This document shows, one piece after another, positions 26,057 to 35,340 of a DNA stretch of 64,000 bases. The notes under the pieces were generated by a model. The model saw nothing but the letters and a program-made list of their open reading frames with translations. It did not search any database and was not told where the DNA came from. Each line of letters opens with the position of its first letter. The first letter of the stretch is position 1. The stretch is from JAHEIJ01 sp040235565 (lineage in GTDB: Bacteria > Pseudomonadota > Gammaproteobacteria > UBA6429 > Thiohalophilaceae), in the NCBI GenBank assembly GCA_040235565.1, contig JBECLA010000135.1, positions 1 through 64,000 on the forward strand. Direction: 5' to 3'. Made by a program: the position numbers and the translations under genes.

Positions 26057-27142
26057 ATGAAGACATTTACCTGTCAGTGCGGGAATACACTTCATTTCGA
26101 GAACACCCAGTGTCTGGTGTGTGGTCGGGTGCTTGGGTACTTGCCCGATCAGCAACAACTCAGCGCTTTGGAGCCAAGCGACAATGAACAGTGGCGTGCG
26201 CTGGACAACGGACGCTTATATCGTAAGTGTGACAATTATACACGACATGATATCTGTAACTGGTTGGTTCCGGCGGATGATAGCAACATCTACTGTGTCT
26301 CCTGTCGGCTTAATCACATCATCCCGAATTTGAGTGAACCGGAAAACCTGGTTCTCTGGTACCGGATTGAAGCCGCCAAACGTCGCTTGTTATACACACT
26401 GTACGGACTTGGATTACCGATAATCGGCCGTGATATCGATTCGCAACATGGCCTGGCCTTTGAGTTTCTTGCCGATCAGGGAAGAGATGATGAGTTCAGT
26501 AACAAGGTGACTTCGGAGCAGAGTGTGATCACCGGCCATCGGGCCGGCATGATTACCATTAACATAAAGGAAGCGGAAGATAGTGCACGGGAAGAGATCC
26601 GGGAAAAGATGCGAGAACGTTACCGTACCTTGCTGGGGCATTTTCGGCATGAGATTGGCCATTATTACTGGGAACGATTGATAAATCATACCTCCGGTGT
26701 TGATGATTTTCGTCACATATTCGGTGATGAACGGGTAAATTATCAACAAGCTCTGGATACCTATTACCAGGCAGGTCCTCGCCCTGGCTGGCAGGCAAAC
26801 TGGATCAGTGCGTACGCCAGTTCGCATCCATGGGAAGATTGGGCCGAGACCTGGGCACATTACCTCCACATGGTTGATGCGTTGGAGACAGCGCAGGACT
26901 TCGGTTTCAGTATCGGTGGACAGCATGTGACGGCGCTGACGGCAGATACGCAGGCCACCGAGGGTTATATGAAGCGGGATCTGTTTGAAGTTTTACTGGA
27001 TGACTGGGGACGCTTGTCGGTGGCGTTGAATGCGCTGAATCGCAGTATGGGACTGGCAGATGCTTATCCGTTTGTCATCTCCAGCAATATTCAGGACAAG
27101 CTTTATTTCGTGCATAAATTGATTACCGAAGAGTCATCCTAG
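26057..27142 (+). CDS. Zinc-ribbon metallopeptidase of the Anbu neighbourhood
   Basis: A protein of 361 residues. Residues 5-85 hold two zinc-ribbon-like Cys sets (CQCGN...CLVCG; CDNYTRHDICNW...YCVSC). The catalytic region has HFRHEIGHYYWERL, with H198-E-I-G-H202 as the zinc-binding HExxH. A later conserved stretch HPWEDWAETWAHYLHMVD supplies further acidic residues. This family of putative zinc metallopeptidases is often found next to Anbu, ATP-grasp and alpha-E genes. It converges with Anbu, two bases apart. Substrate unknown. Confidence 0.82.
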   Translation: MKTFTCQCGNTLHFENTQCLVCGRVLGYLPDQQQLSALEPSDNEQWRALDNGRLYRKCDNYTRHDICNWLVPADDSNIYCVSCRLNHIIPNLSEPENLVLWYRIEAAKRRLLYTLYGLGLPIIGRDIDSQHGLAFEFLADQGRDDEFSNKVTSEQSVITGHRAGMITINIKEAEDSAREEIREKMRERYRTLLGHFRHEIGHYYWERLINHTSGVDDFRHIFGDERVNYQQALDTYYQAGPRPGWQANWISAYASSHPWEDWAETWAHYLHMVDALETAQDFGFSIGGQHVTALTADTQATEGYMKRDLFEVLLDDWGRLSVALNALNRSMGLADAYPFVISSNIQDKLYFVHKLITEESS

Positions 27143-27144
27143 CG

Positions 27145-27885
27145 CTATTTACCATTCTCCCAGTCAAACCGTGGTAATCGGTTAAATACTCGTCTTAATC
27201 CCTCGTTCCAGCGTTTTTGCAAGGTCTTGTAAAGTGGCGAATTGAGAGTCAGTTTCTGGTGATACGGTTGTTCCAGTGTGTCCTGATAGTAAATTGCCAG
27301 TTCGACCGGTGGGCCGACCGAGATGTTACTGCGCATGGTGGAATCCAGTGATACCAGCGCACAGCGAGCGGCATCTTCGAGGCTGGTGCTAGGCGAGATA
27401 ATTCGATCCAGAATGGGTTTACCATACTTGTTTTCACCGATTTGCAGATACACCGTCTCGGGTGAGGCACTGATATAATTACCCTGTGGATAGACTAAAT
27501 AGATCTCCGGGGATTTCCCTGCTATCTGACCGCCCAGGATAAAACTGGCCTCGCCACTGATTTGACTTTTCTTGAGTGACTCTTCATGTTGCTTCTGTTC
27601 TGTCTGACTCAGCTTGCCGATGTAATGGGCCACTTCATAGAGGTGTTCTGCGTTACGCAGGTTGAATTTGCAATCCGGATCTTCGAGGTCCTTGTTGATG
27701 ATGTTGACGACGGCCTGTGAGGTAGCCAGGCTTCCGGCGGTAAGCAATACGACTACCCGTTCATCCGGCCAGATAAATCGGTGCATCTTGCTATAGGTCG
27801 TGATGTAATCGACTCCGGCATTGGAGCGAGAGTCTGAGGCGAACACCAGACCCTTGTTGACTTTGATTGCCAGGCAGTAAGTCAT
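27145..27885 (-). CDS. Anbu, bacterial proteasome-type peptidase
   Basis: A protein of 246 residues. The N-terminus MTYCLAIKVNKGLVFASDSRSNAGVD is the Anbu signature: after removal of Met, Thr2 is the N-terminal nucleophile. The Asp of SDSRSNAG and later Ser/Gly-rich strands (ISGEASFILGGQI) fit the Ntn-hydrolase fold. Anbu assembles into open helical or ring-like particles. Its natural substrate is not established. It is divergent from the ATP-grasp gene, with 162 bases between them that must hold both promoters. Confidence 0.9.
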   Translation of the reverse strand: MTYCLAIKVNKGLVFASDSRSNAGVDYITTYSKMHRFIWPDERVVVLLTAGSLATSQAVVNIINKDLEDPDCKFNLRNAEHLYEVAHYIGKLSQTEQKQHEESLKKSQISGEASFILGGQIAGKSPEIYLVYPQGNYISASPETVYLQIGENKYGKPILDRIISPSTSLEDAARCALVSLDSTMRSNISVGPPVELAIYYQDTLEQPYHQKLTLNSPLYKTLQKRWNEGLRRVFNRLPRFDWENGK

Positions 27886-28047
27886 ATTCCTTCCTTAGTG
27901 GTTAATATCAACAGGAACTGCACCAAAATAGTTCATTTTCTGTACCTTGAAAAGGGGATATTTGACAAAAGAAAACCAGTTTGCAATGTTGGAAATACCT
28001 GCGTTATTTTATGTTGCAATCCTTCATAAAGTCGTTATTGACCCATC

Positions 28048-29499
28048 ATGACAATCCGCTGGGGCAGTTACAAAGTTAAAGGTTTTTATGATGAACTGAT
28101 TCGGGTAACCGGTCGGCCAAGGCCGGCTGCGCAGGCAGTTTGCCAGTTCTTGCGTCAGCTGAAAGACAGGGATATAGAGGAATACAAGGTTGCCGCGGAT
28201 ACTGCTATTCATGTTATGGGTATCACCTTCACTGTGTATACGGAAGAGGAGGGTTCCATCGATCGCGCCTGGCCGTTCGACATTATTCCGCGCATTATCG
28301 ATAAGAATGAATGGCAGTCTATCGAAGCCGGGCTAAGACAGCGGGTCGAAGCCCTGAACCTGTTTATTGATGACCTGTATCATCAACAGAAGATAGTCAA
28401 AGACAAGATATTCCCGGCTGAACTACTGGAAGACTCCAAAAATTTTCGCAAAGAGTGCATGGGAGTTAATCCTGCATACGGAGTCTGGTCCCATATTTGC
28501 GGTTCCGATCTGGTGCGTGACAAGGATGGCACCAACTATGTACTGGAGGACAACCTGCGCGTGCCTTCCGGTGTTTCTTACATGCTGGAAAATCGTCAGG
28601 TCATGAAGCGTGTTTTCCCTGAGTTGTTTGATCAGTACAGTATCCTGCCGGTTGATGATTATCCCTCCCAGTTGTATGACACCCTTGCGGCACTATCACC
28701 GCGTCCCGGTGACCAACCGGAAATTGTGGTCCTGACACCCGGTATCTACAACTCGGCCTACTTTGAACATGCCTATCTGGCACAACAGATGGGCGCTGAG
28801 CTGGTAGAAGGCAGTGATCTGGTCGTTAGCGATGATGATATTGTTTACATGCGTACCATCGAAGGGCTTGCCCGGGTGGATGTCATTTACCGGCGGATTG
28901 ATGATCTGTTCCTTGACCCCGAGGCCTTTAATCCTGATTCCATGCTGGGCGTCCCCGGTTTGCTGCGTGCCTGGCGGGCAGGCAATGTTGCCCTGGCCAA
29001 CGCACCCGGGGCAGGCGTGGCTGATGACAAGGTGGTCTATAGTTATGTCCCGGAAATCATTAAATATTACCTGGATCAGGAAGCCCTGCTACCCAATGTA
29101 CCTACCTACCGTTGCAACAACAAAGCAGAACGGGACCATGTGATCGCCAATATCGACAAACTGGTGATCAAGCCGGCAAATGAATCCGGTGGCTACGGGA
29201 TGTTAATCGGGCCACAAGCCAAAAAGGAGGAATGTGAAAAATTTATTCACCTGATTCGACGTGATCCACGCAATTACATAGCCCAACCCCTGTTAACTTT
29301 GTCAACAGCGCCGACGCTGGTAGGCAACCGGGTAGAACCGCGTCATCTGGATTTACGTCCTTTCATTCTGAGTGGCAAAAAGACGTTTGTGACAACCGGG
29401 GGCCTGACGCGGGTGGCGTTACGCAAAGGATCCACCGTTGTGAATTCATCCCAGGGTGGTGGCAGCAAGGACACCTGGATTGTCGATATGGAGGGATGA
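28048..29499 (+). CDS. Circularly permuted type 2 ATP-grasp protein
   Basis: A protein of 483 residues, normal length for the CP-ATP-grasp (DUF404/DUF407) family. Blocks seen: GVNPAYGVWSHICGSDLVRD, YVLEDNLRVPSGVSYMLENR, DLFLDPEAFNPDSMLGVPGLL, ANAPGAGVADDKVVYSYVPEII, LVIKPANESGGYGMLIGP and the C-terminal VEPRHLDLRPFIL. The family is predicted to form amide bonds between carboxylate and amine groups, possibly on peptides. The alpha-E gene follows after 3 bases. The usual transglutaminase-like gene is absent. Confidence 0.92.
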   Translation: MTIRWGSYKVKGFYDELIRVTGRPRPAAQAVCQFLRQLKDRDIEEYKVAADTAIHVMGITFTVYTEEEGSIDRAWPFDIIPRIIDKNEWQSIEAGLRQRVEALNLFIDDLYHQQKIVKDKIFPAELLEDSKNFRKECMGVNPAYGVWSHICGSDLVRDKDGTNYVLEDNLRVPSGVSYMLENRQVMKRVFPELFDQYSILPVDDYPSQLYDTLAALSPRPGDQPEIVVLTPGIYNSAYFEHAYLAQQMGAELVEGSDLVVSDDDIVYMRTIEGLARVDVIYRRIDDLFLDPEAFNPDSMLGVPGLLRAWRAGNVALANAPGAGVADDKVVYSYVPEIIKYYLDQEALLPNVPTYRCNNKAERDHVIANIDKLVIKPANESGGYGMLIGPQAKKEECEKFIHLIRRDPRNYIAQPLLTLSTAPTLVGNRVEPRHLDLRPFILSGKKTFVTTGGLTRVALRKGSTVVNSSQGGGSKDTWIVDMEG

Positions 29500-29502
29500 G
29501 AC

Positions 29503-30423
29503 ATGCTGTCACGGGTAGCGAATAACATATACTGGATGGCCCGTTATATCGAGCGCGCAGAAAACACGGCCCGTCTCATCAATGTGAATACCCATTTATT
29601 GTATGACCTGCCGAAACGCATCCGGCTTGGGTGGGAACCCATTATCGATATCACCGGCAGTCGAAGTGTTTATTACGATTTGTATGAAGAGGCGGATGAG
29701 CGTGGGGTGATTCGTTTTATCGCCATCGACACCCGGAATCCAGCTTCAATTTTGAACTCACTGTCCCTGGCACGGGAAAATGCCCGCACCATTCGTGATA
29801 TTATCCCGCGCGAAGCCTGGGAACAGGTAAACCAGTTATACCTGTCCGCCAAGAATGATGCGCAAAGTATTCTGACTCATCGACACCGTTATGATTGCTT
29901 GCGTCGCATCATCAGCGGTGCCCAGGCCCTCACAGGCCTGTTGGCAGGAACCATGACGCACGATGAAGGCTATGAATTTCTGCGAATGGGAAGGAACCTG
30001 GAACGCGGGGACATGACAACCCGCATTATCGATGTGCGTACCGCGTCTCTTTTACCCGAGTTATCCGAAGACCTTACGCCGTTTGAGAATATTCAGTGGA
30101 TGAGTGTGCTCAAATCGCTGACTGCCTACCAGATGTACCGGCGGGAAATGCGCCTTCGTGTAGGGCGGGCCTATGTCTTGAAATTCCTGTTACAAGAAAG
30201 ACGATTTCCCCGTGCGCTTTACCATACCTTGTGTGAGGTTGAAAGCTGTTTGCAATTATTACCCCATAATGAAAAACCTTTGAAGGTTTTGGGACAACTG
30301 CAACGCAAGGTGCAACGTACCAAGCCTCATACGCTGGTGCAGGAAGAGTTGCATACCTATATTGATAAAATACAGTTGGGTCTTATCAAAGTGCACAATC
30401 AGATTCAGGCGACATATTTCTAA
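29503..30423 (+). CDS. Alpha-E domain protein (DUF403)
   Basis: A protein of 306 residues, all-helical. The start MLSRVANNIYWMARYIERAENTARLINVN is diagnostic for alpha-E proteins; LRMGRNLERGDMTTRIIDVR is the second conserved block. It is almost always encoded with a circularly permuted ATP-grasp protein and is thought to act with it. The 3-base gap to that gene means tight co-translation. It converges with yqiA. Confidence 0.92.
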   Translation: MLSRVANNIYWMARYIERAENTARLINVNTHLLYDLPKRIRLGWEPIIDITGSRSVYYDLYEEADERGVIRFIAIDTRNPASILNSLSLARENARTIRDIIPREAWEQVNQLYLSAKNDAQSILTHRHRYDCLRRIISGAQALTGLLAGTMTHDEGYEFLRMGRNLERGDMTTRIIDVRTASLLPELSEDLTPFENIQWMSVLKSLTAYQMYRREMRLRVGRAYVLKFLLQERRFPRALYHTLCEVESCLQLLPHNEKPLKVLGQLQRKVQRTKPHTLVQEELHTYIDKIQLGLIKVHNQIQATYF

Positions 30424-30482
30424 TCTGAGATGCCAGCGCGACGTTAGGTTGGGCAGCCTGATGATAGCCGACAAGTCATTAT

Positions 30483-31049
30483 TCAACAGTAATAAAACTC
30501 CTGGATGAGCGAGAGCCCTTCCGGCATATGTTGAAACTGATGGTTACCACCTTCATACATGATTACCTGGGCGCAATCACGATACCGTGTCACAGCTGTG
30601 TGATAATCTATGACCTCATCACCCTTATCCACAAGTAACAGTGTGGGTACGGGGTTGGCGCAGGGCACTGGCACATCGAGTTCGAGTAATGCGTCGAGAT
30701 GGTTCTGGGTCAGGATGTAGGATTCACCTGTATAGAAATTGGTATTTTTGCCCAGAAATTCATGTAGTGTGGTCAGCGGCATTAAGGCGGGATTAATCAG
30801 TACTAATTTCAATCTGAAGCGATGTGCCAGATATTGTGCATAGTAGCCACCCAGCGAGGAACCAACCAGCATGAGCGCCGGCTCACGGGTTGTATGTTCT
30901 TCAACGAGGCTTTCAAGATGAGCGATGGCCTGTTGGGGATCGTGGTGGTAGGTGGGTGTCAGGACAGGTATGTTTTCCAGATTCTCTTTCAAAAACCTGC
31001 CCTTGGCTGATTTACCCGTGCTGTTAAACCCATGCAGATAAATGATCAT
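30483..31049 (-). CDS. yqiA: YqiA-like esterase (UPF0227 alpha/beta hydrolase)
   Basis: A protein of 188 residues. The opening IIYLHGFNSTGKSAKG and nucleophile elbow LVGSSLGGYYAQYLA match YqiA/YcfP. The catalytic Ser is in GSSLGG, Asp in LLVDKGDEVID, His in EGGNHQF. YqiA has palmitoyl-CoA and short-ester hydrolase activity in vitro. The gene is convergent with the alpha-E gene and is read from its own promoter. Confidence 0.85.
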   Translation of the reverse strand: MIIYLHGFNSTGKSAKGRFLKENLENIPVLTPTYHHDPQQAIAHLESLVEEHTTREPALMLVGSSLGGYYAQYLAHRFRLKLVLINPALMPLTTLHEFLGKNTNFYTGESYILTQNHLDALLELDVPVPCANPVPTLLLVDKGDEVIDYHTAVTRYRDCAQVIMYEGGNHQFQHMPEGLSLIQEFYYC

Positions 31050-31210
31050 GATCCGTAGTAGTAATCTGGGTCAGTTATAAAAAAACAGTAATTTTCTAAT
31101 GGAATAGTGAAACCAGGCTTTCTTCAGGAGTCCAGCTTGATTCTTCACGAATAGACTCTATATATTTGCCATAACTCATTGCAATTATGCTGCATCATCA
31201 GGAGGGATAG

Positions 31211-31573
31211 ATGATAGACGAACTCACAGACGAACAGAAAGAAGAACTGGTTCTGGGTATCCGTGACAGGGATGAAACATTTGAAAGCTGGACAGAAGAC
31301 ACAGCGCGAAAACTTGCACAGGAGGAAAAAATCGAGCTAACCGATGGGCACTGGTCAGTCATTCGCTACCTGCGGGAGTATTATGATAAGCACGGTGCCG
31401 TGAGTCATGCCCGGATTTTGACCGAAGCATTGGAAGAAAAATTCCAGATCCAGGGTGGCTTGAAATATTTATACACCCTGTTCCCGGATGGACCAGTGAG
31501 CCAGGGCGCCAGAATTGCTGGTATCCCGGTGCCCGCTGACAGTAAAAATTCCTCATTCGGCTCGGTAACCTAG
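31211..31573 (+). CDS. DsrC/TusE-family protein lacking both redox cysteines (RspA-type)
   Basis: A protein of 120 residues. The fold blocks are those of DsrC/TusE: DETFESWTEDTARKLAQEEKIELTDGHWSVIRYLREYY and QGGLKYLYTLFPDGPVSQGARIAGIP. In DsrC the C-terminal arm reads GPxxQAC(K)IAGLPKPxGC; here the two cysteines are replaced by Ala100 and Ser111, and nine extra residues follow. No Cys is left anywhere. Such members have been called RspA, for regulatory sulfur-related protein. It cannot carry persulfide or trisulfide; regulation or protein binding is more likely. GGAGGG precedes the ATG. Confidence 0.82.
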   Translation: MIDELTDEQKEELVLGIRDRDETFESWTEDTARKLAQEEKIELTDGHWSVIRYLREYYDKHGAVSHARILTEALEEKFQIQGGLKYLYTLFPDGPVSQGARIAGIPVPADSKNSSFGSVT

Positions 31574-31651
31574 TATCCTATATCACAGGCGCAGTCAGCC
31601 GGCAGTGCAGGGCCAGACTTTCTTCAAACACAAGTTTCACGGGCCAGGTCC

Positions 31652-32263
31652 GTGAGGGCGACACTCTATTATTTATATGACCCCATGTGTAGTTGGTGCT
31701 GGGGTTTCAAACCCGTATGGCAAGACCTGAAAACCCGTCTCCGGGATGAAGTGAATATTGTCTATGTTGTCGGCGGACTTGCTCCGGAGAGCCAGCAACC
31801 GATGGATCCCAGGATGCGATCCTATCTGCAGGAGACCTGGTGCAAAATTACCGAAGTTACCGGGGTCGAGTTCAATCATGATTTCTGGCGTGTAAATACG
31901 CCACAGCGTTCGACGTATCCGGCCTGCAAGGCCGTTCTGGTAGCACGCCAGTACGGACTGGAACTGGAGATGTTTGCTGCCATTCAGCGGCTTTATTATC
32001 AACAGGCCGGGAATCCATCCGACTACGAAAATCTATATGCATTGGCTGAAGAACTCGGACTGGATCGAGAGCAATTTATCGAACAAATCCATTCCGCCGA
32101 GGTTGCTGAACTGTTACAGCAGGAGATCAAGCTGACAGAGCAACTTGGCGCACAGGGGTTTCCCAGTCTGGTCCTGGTCAGGGATGATACCGCACACTTT
32201 ATCGAGCACAGCTATACGGATATCGAGGAGAATCTCAAAAGAATTCGTGCGCTGTTGGCTTAG
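31652..32263 (+). CDS. DsbA-family thioredoxin-fold protein
   Basis: A protein of 203 residues from GTG 31652. The thioredoxin-fold active site is CSWC in YYLYDPMCSWCWGFKP, and a helical insertion follows (residues 60-150) as in DsbA/FrnE-like and 2-hydroxychromene isomerase-like members. The conserved cis-Pro is in GAQGFPSLVLV. There is no signal peptide, so it should act in the cytoplasm. It starts 78 bases after the DsrC-like gene, and the two may share a sulfur-redox theme. Confidence 0.82.
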   Translation: MRATLYYLYDPMCSWCWGFKPVWQDLKTRLRDEVNIVYVVGGLAPESQQPMDPRMRSYLQETWCKITEVTGVEFNHDFWRVNTPQRSTYPACKAVLVARQYGLELEMFAAIQRLYYQQAGNPSDYENLYALAEELGLDREQFIEQIHSAEVAELLQQEIKLTEQLGAQGFPSLVLVRDDTAHFIEHSYTDIEENLKRIRALLA

Positions 32264-32304
32264 GACGTCACGCCCGAATGAGCTGCATCCCTTTTCTCAT
32301 GCTG

Positions 32305-33888
32305 TCATTCAGGTAGCAGCATTCCGCGAATGGTGAAATAGAGCATCGCAGCCATCAATCCTGACATGGGGACGGTAATGACCCAGGCCGCGACGATTTT
32401 CAAAAAAGCTGAGCGCTTTACCAGCTCCTTGCGATAGACCTTACGCAGTGCCTTGCGCTCTTCCTTGGTGATAATCGGGGTTGTCTTTTTGGCCTTGGCC
32501 TGGCGTTTCAGTTCTTTCAGCATCAAACCTTTTTTGGTAATCGAGGCGCGATCAAATTTTTCCAGAAATGCCTCGACTTCTTGTTGGTCTTTACCGGCGT
32601 GATGCCGCTTAATCTCGTCAATCATCCTGGCGTAACTGGCTTTGAGGAACTCGCGCAGGAAACCGACTCCGAATATCGCGCCAACGGCAATGTGGGTCGA
32701 GCTGACAGGTAATCCCAGTTGACTGGCGAATATCACAGTGATGGCTGCAGCCATGGCGATACAAAAAGCACGGATCTGATCCAGTTCGGTGATCTCCGAA
32801 CCCACGGTACGAATCAATTTGGGGCCATATAAGGCGAGCCCGATGGCAATGCCGAGCGCACCCACCAGCATCACCCACAAAGGGATGGCGGCTTTGGTTG
32901 CCACGCCCTGTCCGATAATTACCGCATTGATGGCCGCCAGGGGGCCCACGGCGTTGGCCACGTCATTGGCGCCGTGCGCAAAACTGAGCAAGGCAGCGGC
33001 AAAAATCAAAGGCACGGTAAACAGACGATTGATGCTGTGCTTGTCATTTTGAAGATTATTGGCACGCTTGTCGATCCTGGGTTTAATAAGGAAATAGACA
33101 ATCACAGCGATGACAAGGCCAATCAGGGTGGCTTCATGAAATTCAATTTTCCAGATTTTTTTCAGCCCCTTGAGGATCAGATAGGTACTGAAAGCCCACG
33201 CCATAGCGGCAACCAGGAGAGGCACCATTTTACGCGCTGCCGCGCTCATGTCTGTCTGATAGGTGATCGTCCGTTTGATGAGGTAAAGGAAACCGGCCGC
33301 AATCAAGCCCCCGCATACCGGAGATATCACCCAGCTGGCCGCGATCGCTCCCATTTTGCTCCAGTTGGCGACTTCCCATCCACCAGCGGCGATCCCGGCG
33401 CCCAGCACGGCGCCGACGATGGAATGGGTGGTGGAAACCGGGGCACCCAGTGCGGTGGCAATGTTCAACCAGATGGCGCCCGCCAGTAGGGCCGCCATCA
33501 TCAACCACACAAAGATGTCCGGGTCGGTGATCATCGACGGATCGATGATGCCTTTTTTGATGGTGCTTACCACATCACCACCGGCAATGAGGGCGCCGCA
33601 GGCTTCAAAGATGCCCGCGATCAGAATCGCCCCGGCCAGGGTCAGAGCCTTGGAACCCACCGCCGGACCAACATTATTGGCGACATCATTGGCGCCTATG
33701 TTGATGGCCATATATGCCCCAATGACCGCCGCGATAACGAGCATGGTGTTGCCGGGAATATCGCCGACCTGGATATTGGCAAAGAAGATAATGCCAATGA
33801 TGAAGATCAAGCTGAAGCCGAGGCGGAATAACTCACGTCGGCCGAAGCGGGTGGCTTGTTCGATCGAGGCAATATCTTTAAGTTCCAT
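32305..33888 (-). CDS. pit: PiT-family inorganic phosphate transporter
   Basis: A protein of 527 residues with about ten membrane segments. The two inverted PiT repeats are visible: AINIGANDVANNVGPAVGSKALTLAGA near the start and SFAHGANDVANAVGPLAAI in the second half, plus the paired ALGAPVSTTHSIVGAVLGAG and QLGLPVSSTHIAVGAIFGVG. It is a low-affinity phosphate (or metal-phosphate)/H+ or Na+ symporter. A basic cytoplasmic stretch near residues 430-500 precedes the last helix. No phoU-like (DUF47) partner gene is next to it, which is slightly unusual. Confidence 0.9.
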   Translation of the reverse strand: MELKDIASIEQATRFGRRELFRLGFSLIFIIGIIFFANIQVGDIPGNTMLVIAAVIGAYMAINIGANDVANNVGPAVGSKALTLAGAILIAGIFEACGALIAGGDVVSTIKKGIIDPSMITDPDIFVWLMMAALLAGAIWLNIATALGAPVSTTHSIVGAVLGAGIAAGGWEVANWSKMGAIAASWVISPVCGGLIAAGFLYLIKRTITYQTDMSAAARKMVPLLVAAMAWAFSTYLILKGLKKIWKIEFHEATLIGLVIAVIVYFLIKPRIDKRANNLQNDKHSINRLFTVPLIFAAALLSFAHGANDVANAVGPLAAINAVIIGQGVATKAAIPLWVMLVGALGIAIGLALYGPKLIRTVGSEITELDQIRAFCIAMAAAITVIFASQLGLPVSSTHIAVGAIFGVGFLREFLKASYARMIDEIKRHHAGKDQQEVEAFLEKFDRASITKKGLMLKELKRQAKAKKTTPIITKEERKALRKVYRKELVKRSAFLKIVAAWVITVPMSGLMAAMLYFTIRGMLLPE

Positions 33889-34345
33889 ATATTTCTGGCC
33901 TGCTGGTTCACCCCGAAACAGGATTGGACGCCTTCACCCAGACAGTTCTGCCGGAAGAGTAATTAACCCAGTGTGTCGGTATGTTATTTGCCAATAAAAT
34001 CAATAATATAAATAAGAATATAGTGTCATAAAATTGTAACAATTAATCGGTCGGCGGGGTGTTGAAAAAATCGCCAATCACATAATTAATATCTCCACTC
34101 CGGGGCATAGTCTGACCGGCCAGCACTGTTGGAGCCGGGAGATTAAGGCCTTCAGTGAATCCGGAGTGGTCACGTATCCCGGGTGTTTGTGGAAAATGAG
34201 CTTGCGATCAACAGGAAACCAGATTCCCGCGGTAGGATGTTTTGTTACGTTCTCACTTTGTTTCTATTATTTAGTGAGACATGCAGGAATGCGGCAGTCA
34301 TACGGATGTTACGAGTAATAACAGACGATACGAGAGGGGAAAATC
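33889..34345. other. Intergenic region, possible Pho-box-like element
   Basis: No gene is supported in these 457 bases. GTGTCAT-AAAA-TTGTAAC (34023-34040) resembles the 7-4-7 Pho box, but it is oriented away from the phosphate transporter gene. The region is AT-rich around 33985-34050 and holds the divergent promoters of pit and the PEBP gene. Confidence 0.3.
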
Positions 34346-34825
34346 ATGCCATTGGTGCTCAGGTCAGATGCTTTTGATGCGGGAGGAGTGATACCTCTGA
34401 AATATACTTGTGAGGGTGATGATGTGGCGCCGCCATTGGAGTGGGAGGGGGTTCCGGAAAAGACCCGCAGTCTGGTACTGATAGTTGATGATCCCGACGC
34501 ACCGGATCCCGCCGCACCCAGAATGACCTGGGTGCATTGGGTGGTAGTCAACCTGCCTGCCGATGTACATGGCTTACCCGAAGGTGCAACGGCGAAAATG
34601 TTACCGGCTGGTAGTCAGCAAGGCATGAATGACTGGAATAAACCTGGCTATGGCGGTCCCTGTCCACCGGTTGGCAGGCATCGTTATTTTCACAAGTTGT
34701 ATGCGCTGGATACCGTACTGGAAGATTTGGACACCCCAACCAAGGCGCAGGTGGAAGCGGCAATGCAGGGACACATCATCGCCCAGGCCGAACTGGTGGG
34801 CACCTACAAGAAAACCGGCAAATAA
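34346..34825 (+). CDS. YbhB/YbcL (PEBP) family protein
   Basis: A protein of 159 residues. Blocks typical of bacterial Raf-kinase-inhibitor-like proteins: IPLKYTCEGDDVAPPLEWEGVPE, LVLIVDDPDAPDP, WVHWVVVNLP, GYGGPCPPVGRHRYFHKLYALD. The DPDAP and GGPCPP/HRYFF-like segments form the conserved ligand-binding pocket of PEBP proteins. There is no signal peptide. The bacterial role is not known. GAGGGG lies before the ATG. Confidence 0.9.
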   Translation: MPLVLRSDAFDAGGVIPLKYTCEGDDVAPPLEWEGVPEKTRSLVLIVDDPDAPDPAAPRMTWVHWVVVNLPADVHGLPEGATAKMLPAGSQQGMNDWNKPGYGGPCPPVGRHRYFHKLYALDTVLEDLDTPTKAQVEAAMQGHIIAQAELVGTYKKTGK

Positions 34826-34904
34826 TCATTAACTGTCTCATGAGCTGGCCAGGTCGTGGGATATTGCCAGAGACGAAGCGTCTAAAAGAAAAAAGGAGAA
34901 CGGC

Positions 34905-35279
34905 ATGAGTGATGAACTCAAAGCGCATTTGAAAGAACGTAAAACATGGCTGCGTGGTTTGTATATGCTGTTATTTGTGGTTTTTTATAGCGTCGCCGAA
35001 ATTGTGATTTCCGCGGTCGTACTCTTCCAGTTCCTCATGGCGTTGTTTACCGGGCGAACCAATGAGCGATTAGTTAAGTTGGGGCAAAGCCTGGCGAGTT
35101 ATGTATATCAGATATTACAATTTCTTACTTTCAACAGTGATTATCAACCCTACCCGTTTGGTGCCTGGCCAAAAGGGCCACCGAAGGAATCAGCGAAACG
35201 TCGTAAAGCCGCTGCGGGAACAGAGGTGAATGACGATATTCAGGATTTCGAGCAGTTGCGCGACAATGATGGAGATTAA
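34905..35279 (+). CDS. DUF4389 membrane protein
   Basis: A protein of 124 residues with one long or two short hydrophobic stretches (residues 17-46) followed by FTGRTNERLVKLGQSLASYVYQILQFLTFNSDYQPYPFGAWP, the conserved DUF4389 block. The tail is acidic. AAGGAG precedes the ATG. The function is unknown, though members are widespread in proteobacteria. Confidence 0.85.
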   Translation: MSDELKAHLKERKTWLRGLYMLLFVVFYSVAEIVISAVVLFQFLMALFTGRTNERLVKLGQSLASYVYQILQFLTFNSDYQPYPFGAWPKGPPKESAKRRKAAAGTEVNDDIQDFEQLRDNDGD

Positions 35280-35340
35280 ATGCATTTGGATTTAAATCGG
35301 TAAATAACGTCATGCGCACTTCCGTGTATATTTACTAGAA

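Noticed and set aside
34023..34040. Pho-box-like GTGTCAT-N4-TTGTAAC upstream of the PiT transporter
   Set aside because: It points away from the transporter gene and is over 300 bases from the plus-strand gene, and each half has mismatches.
34183..34377. 64-codon plus-strand frame before the PEBP gene
   Set aside because: It overlaps the strong ribosome site and start of the PEBP gene in another frame, and has no family resemblance.
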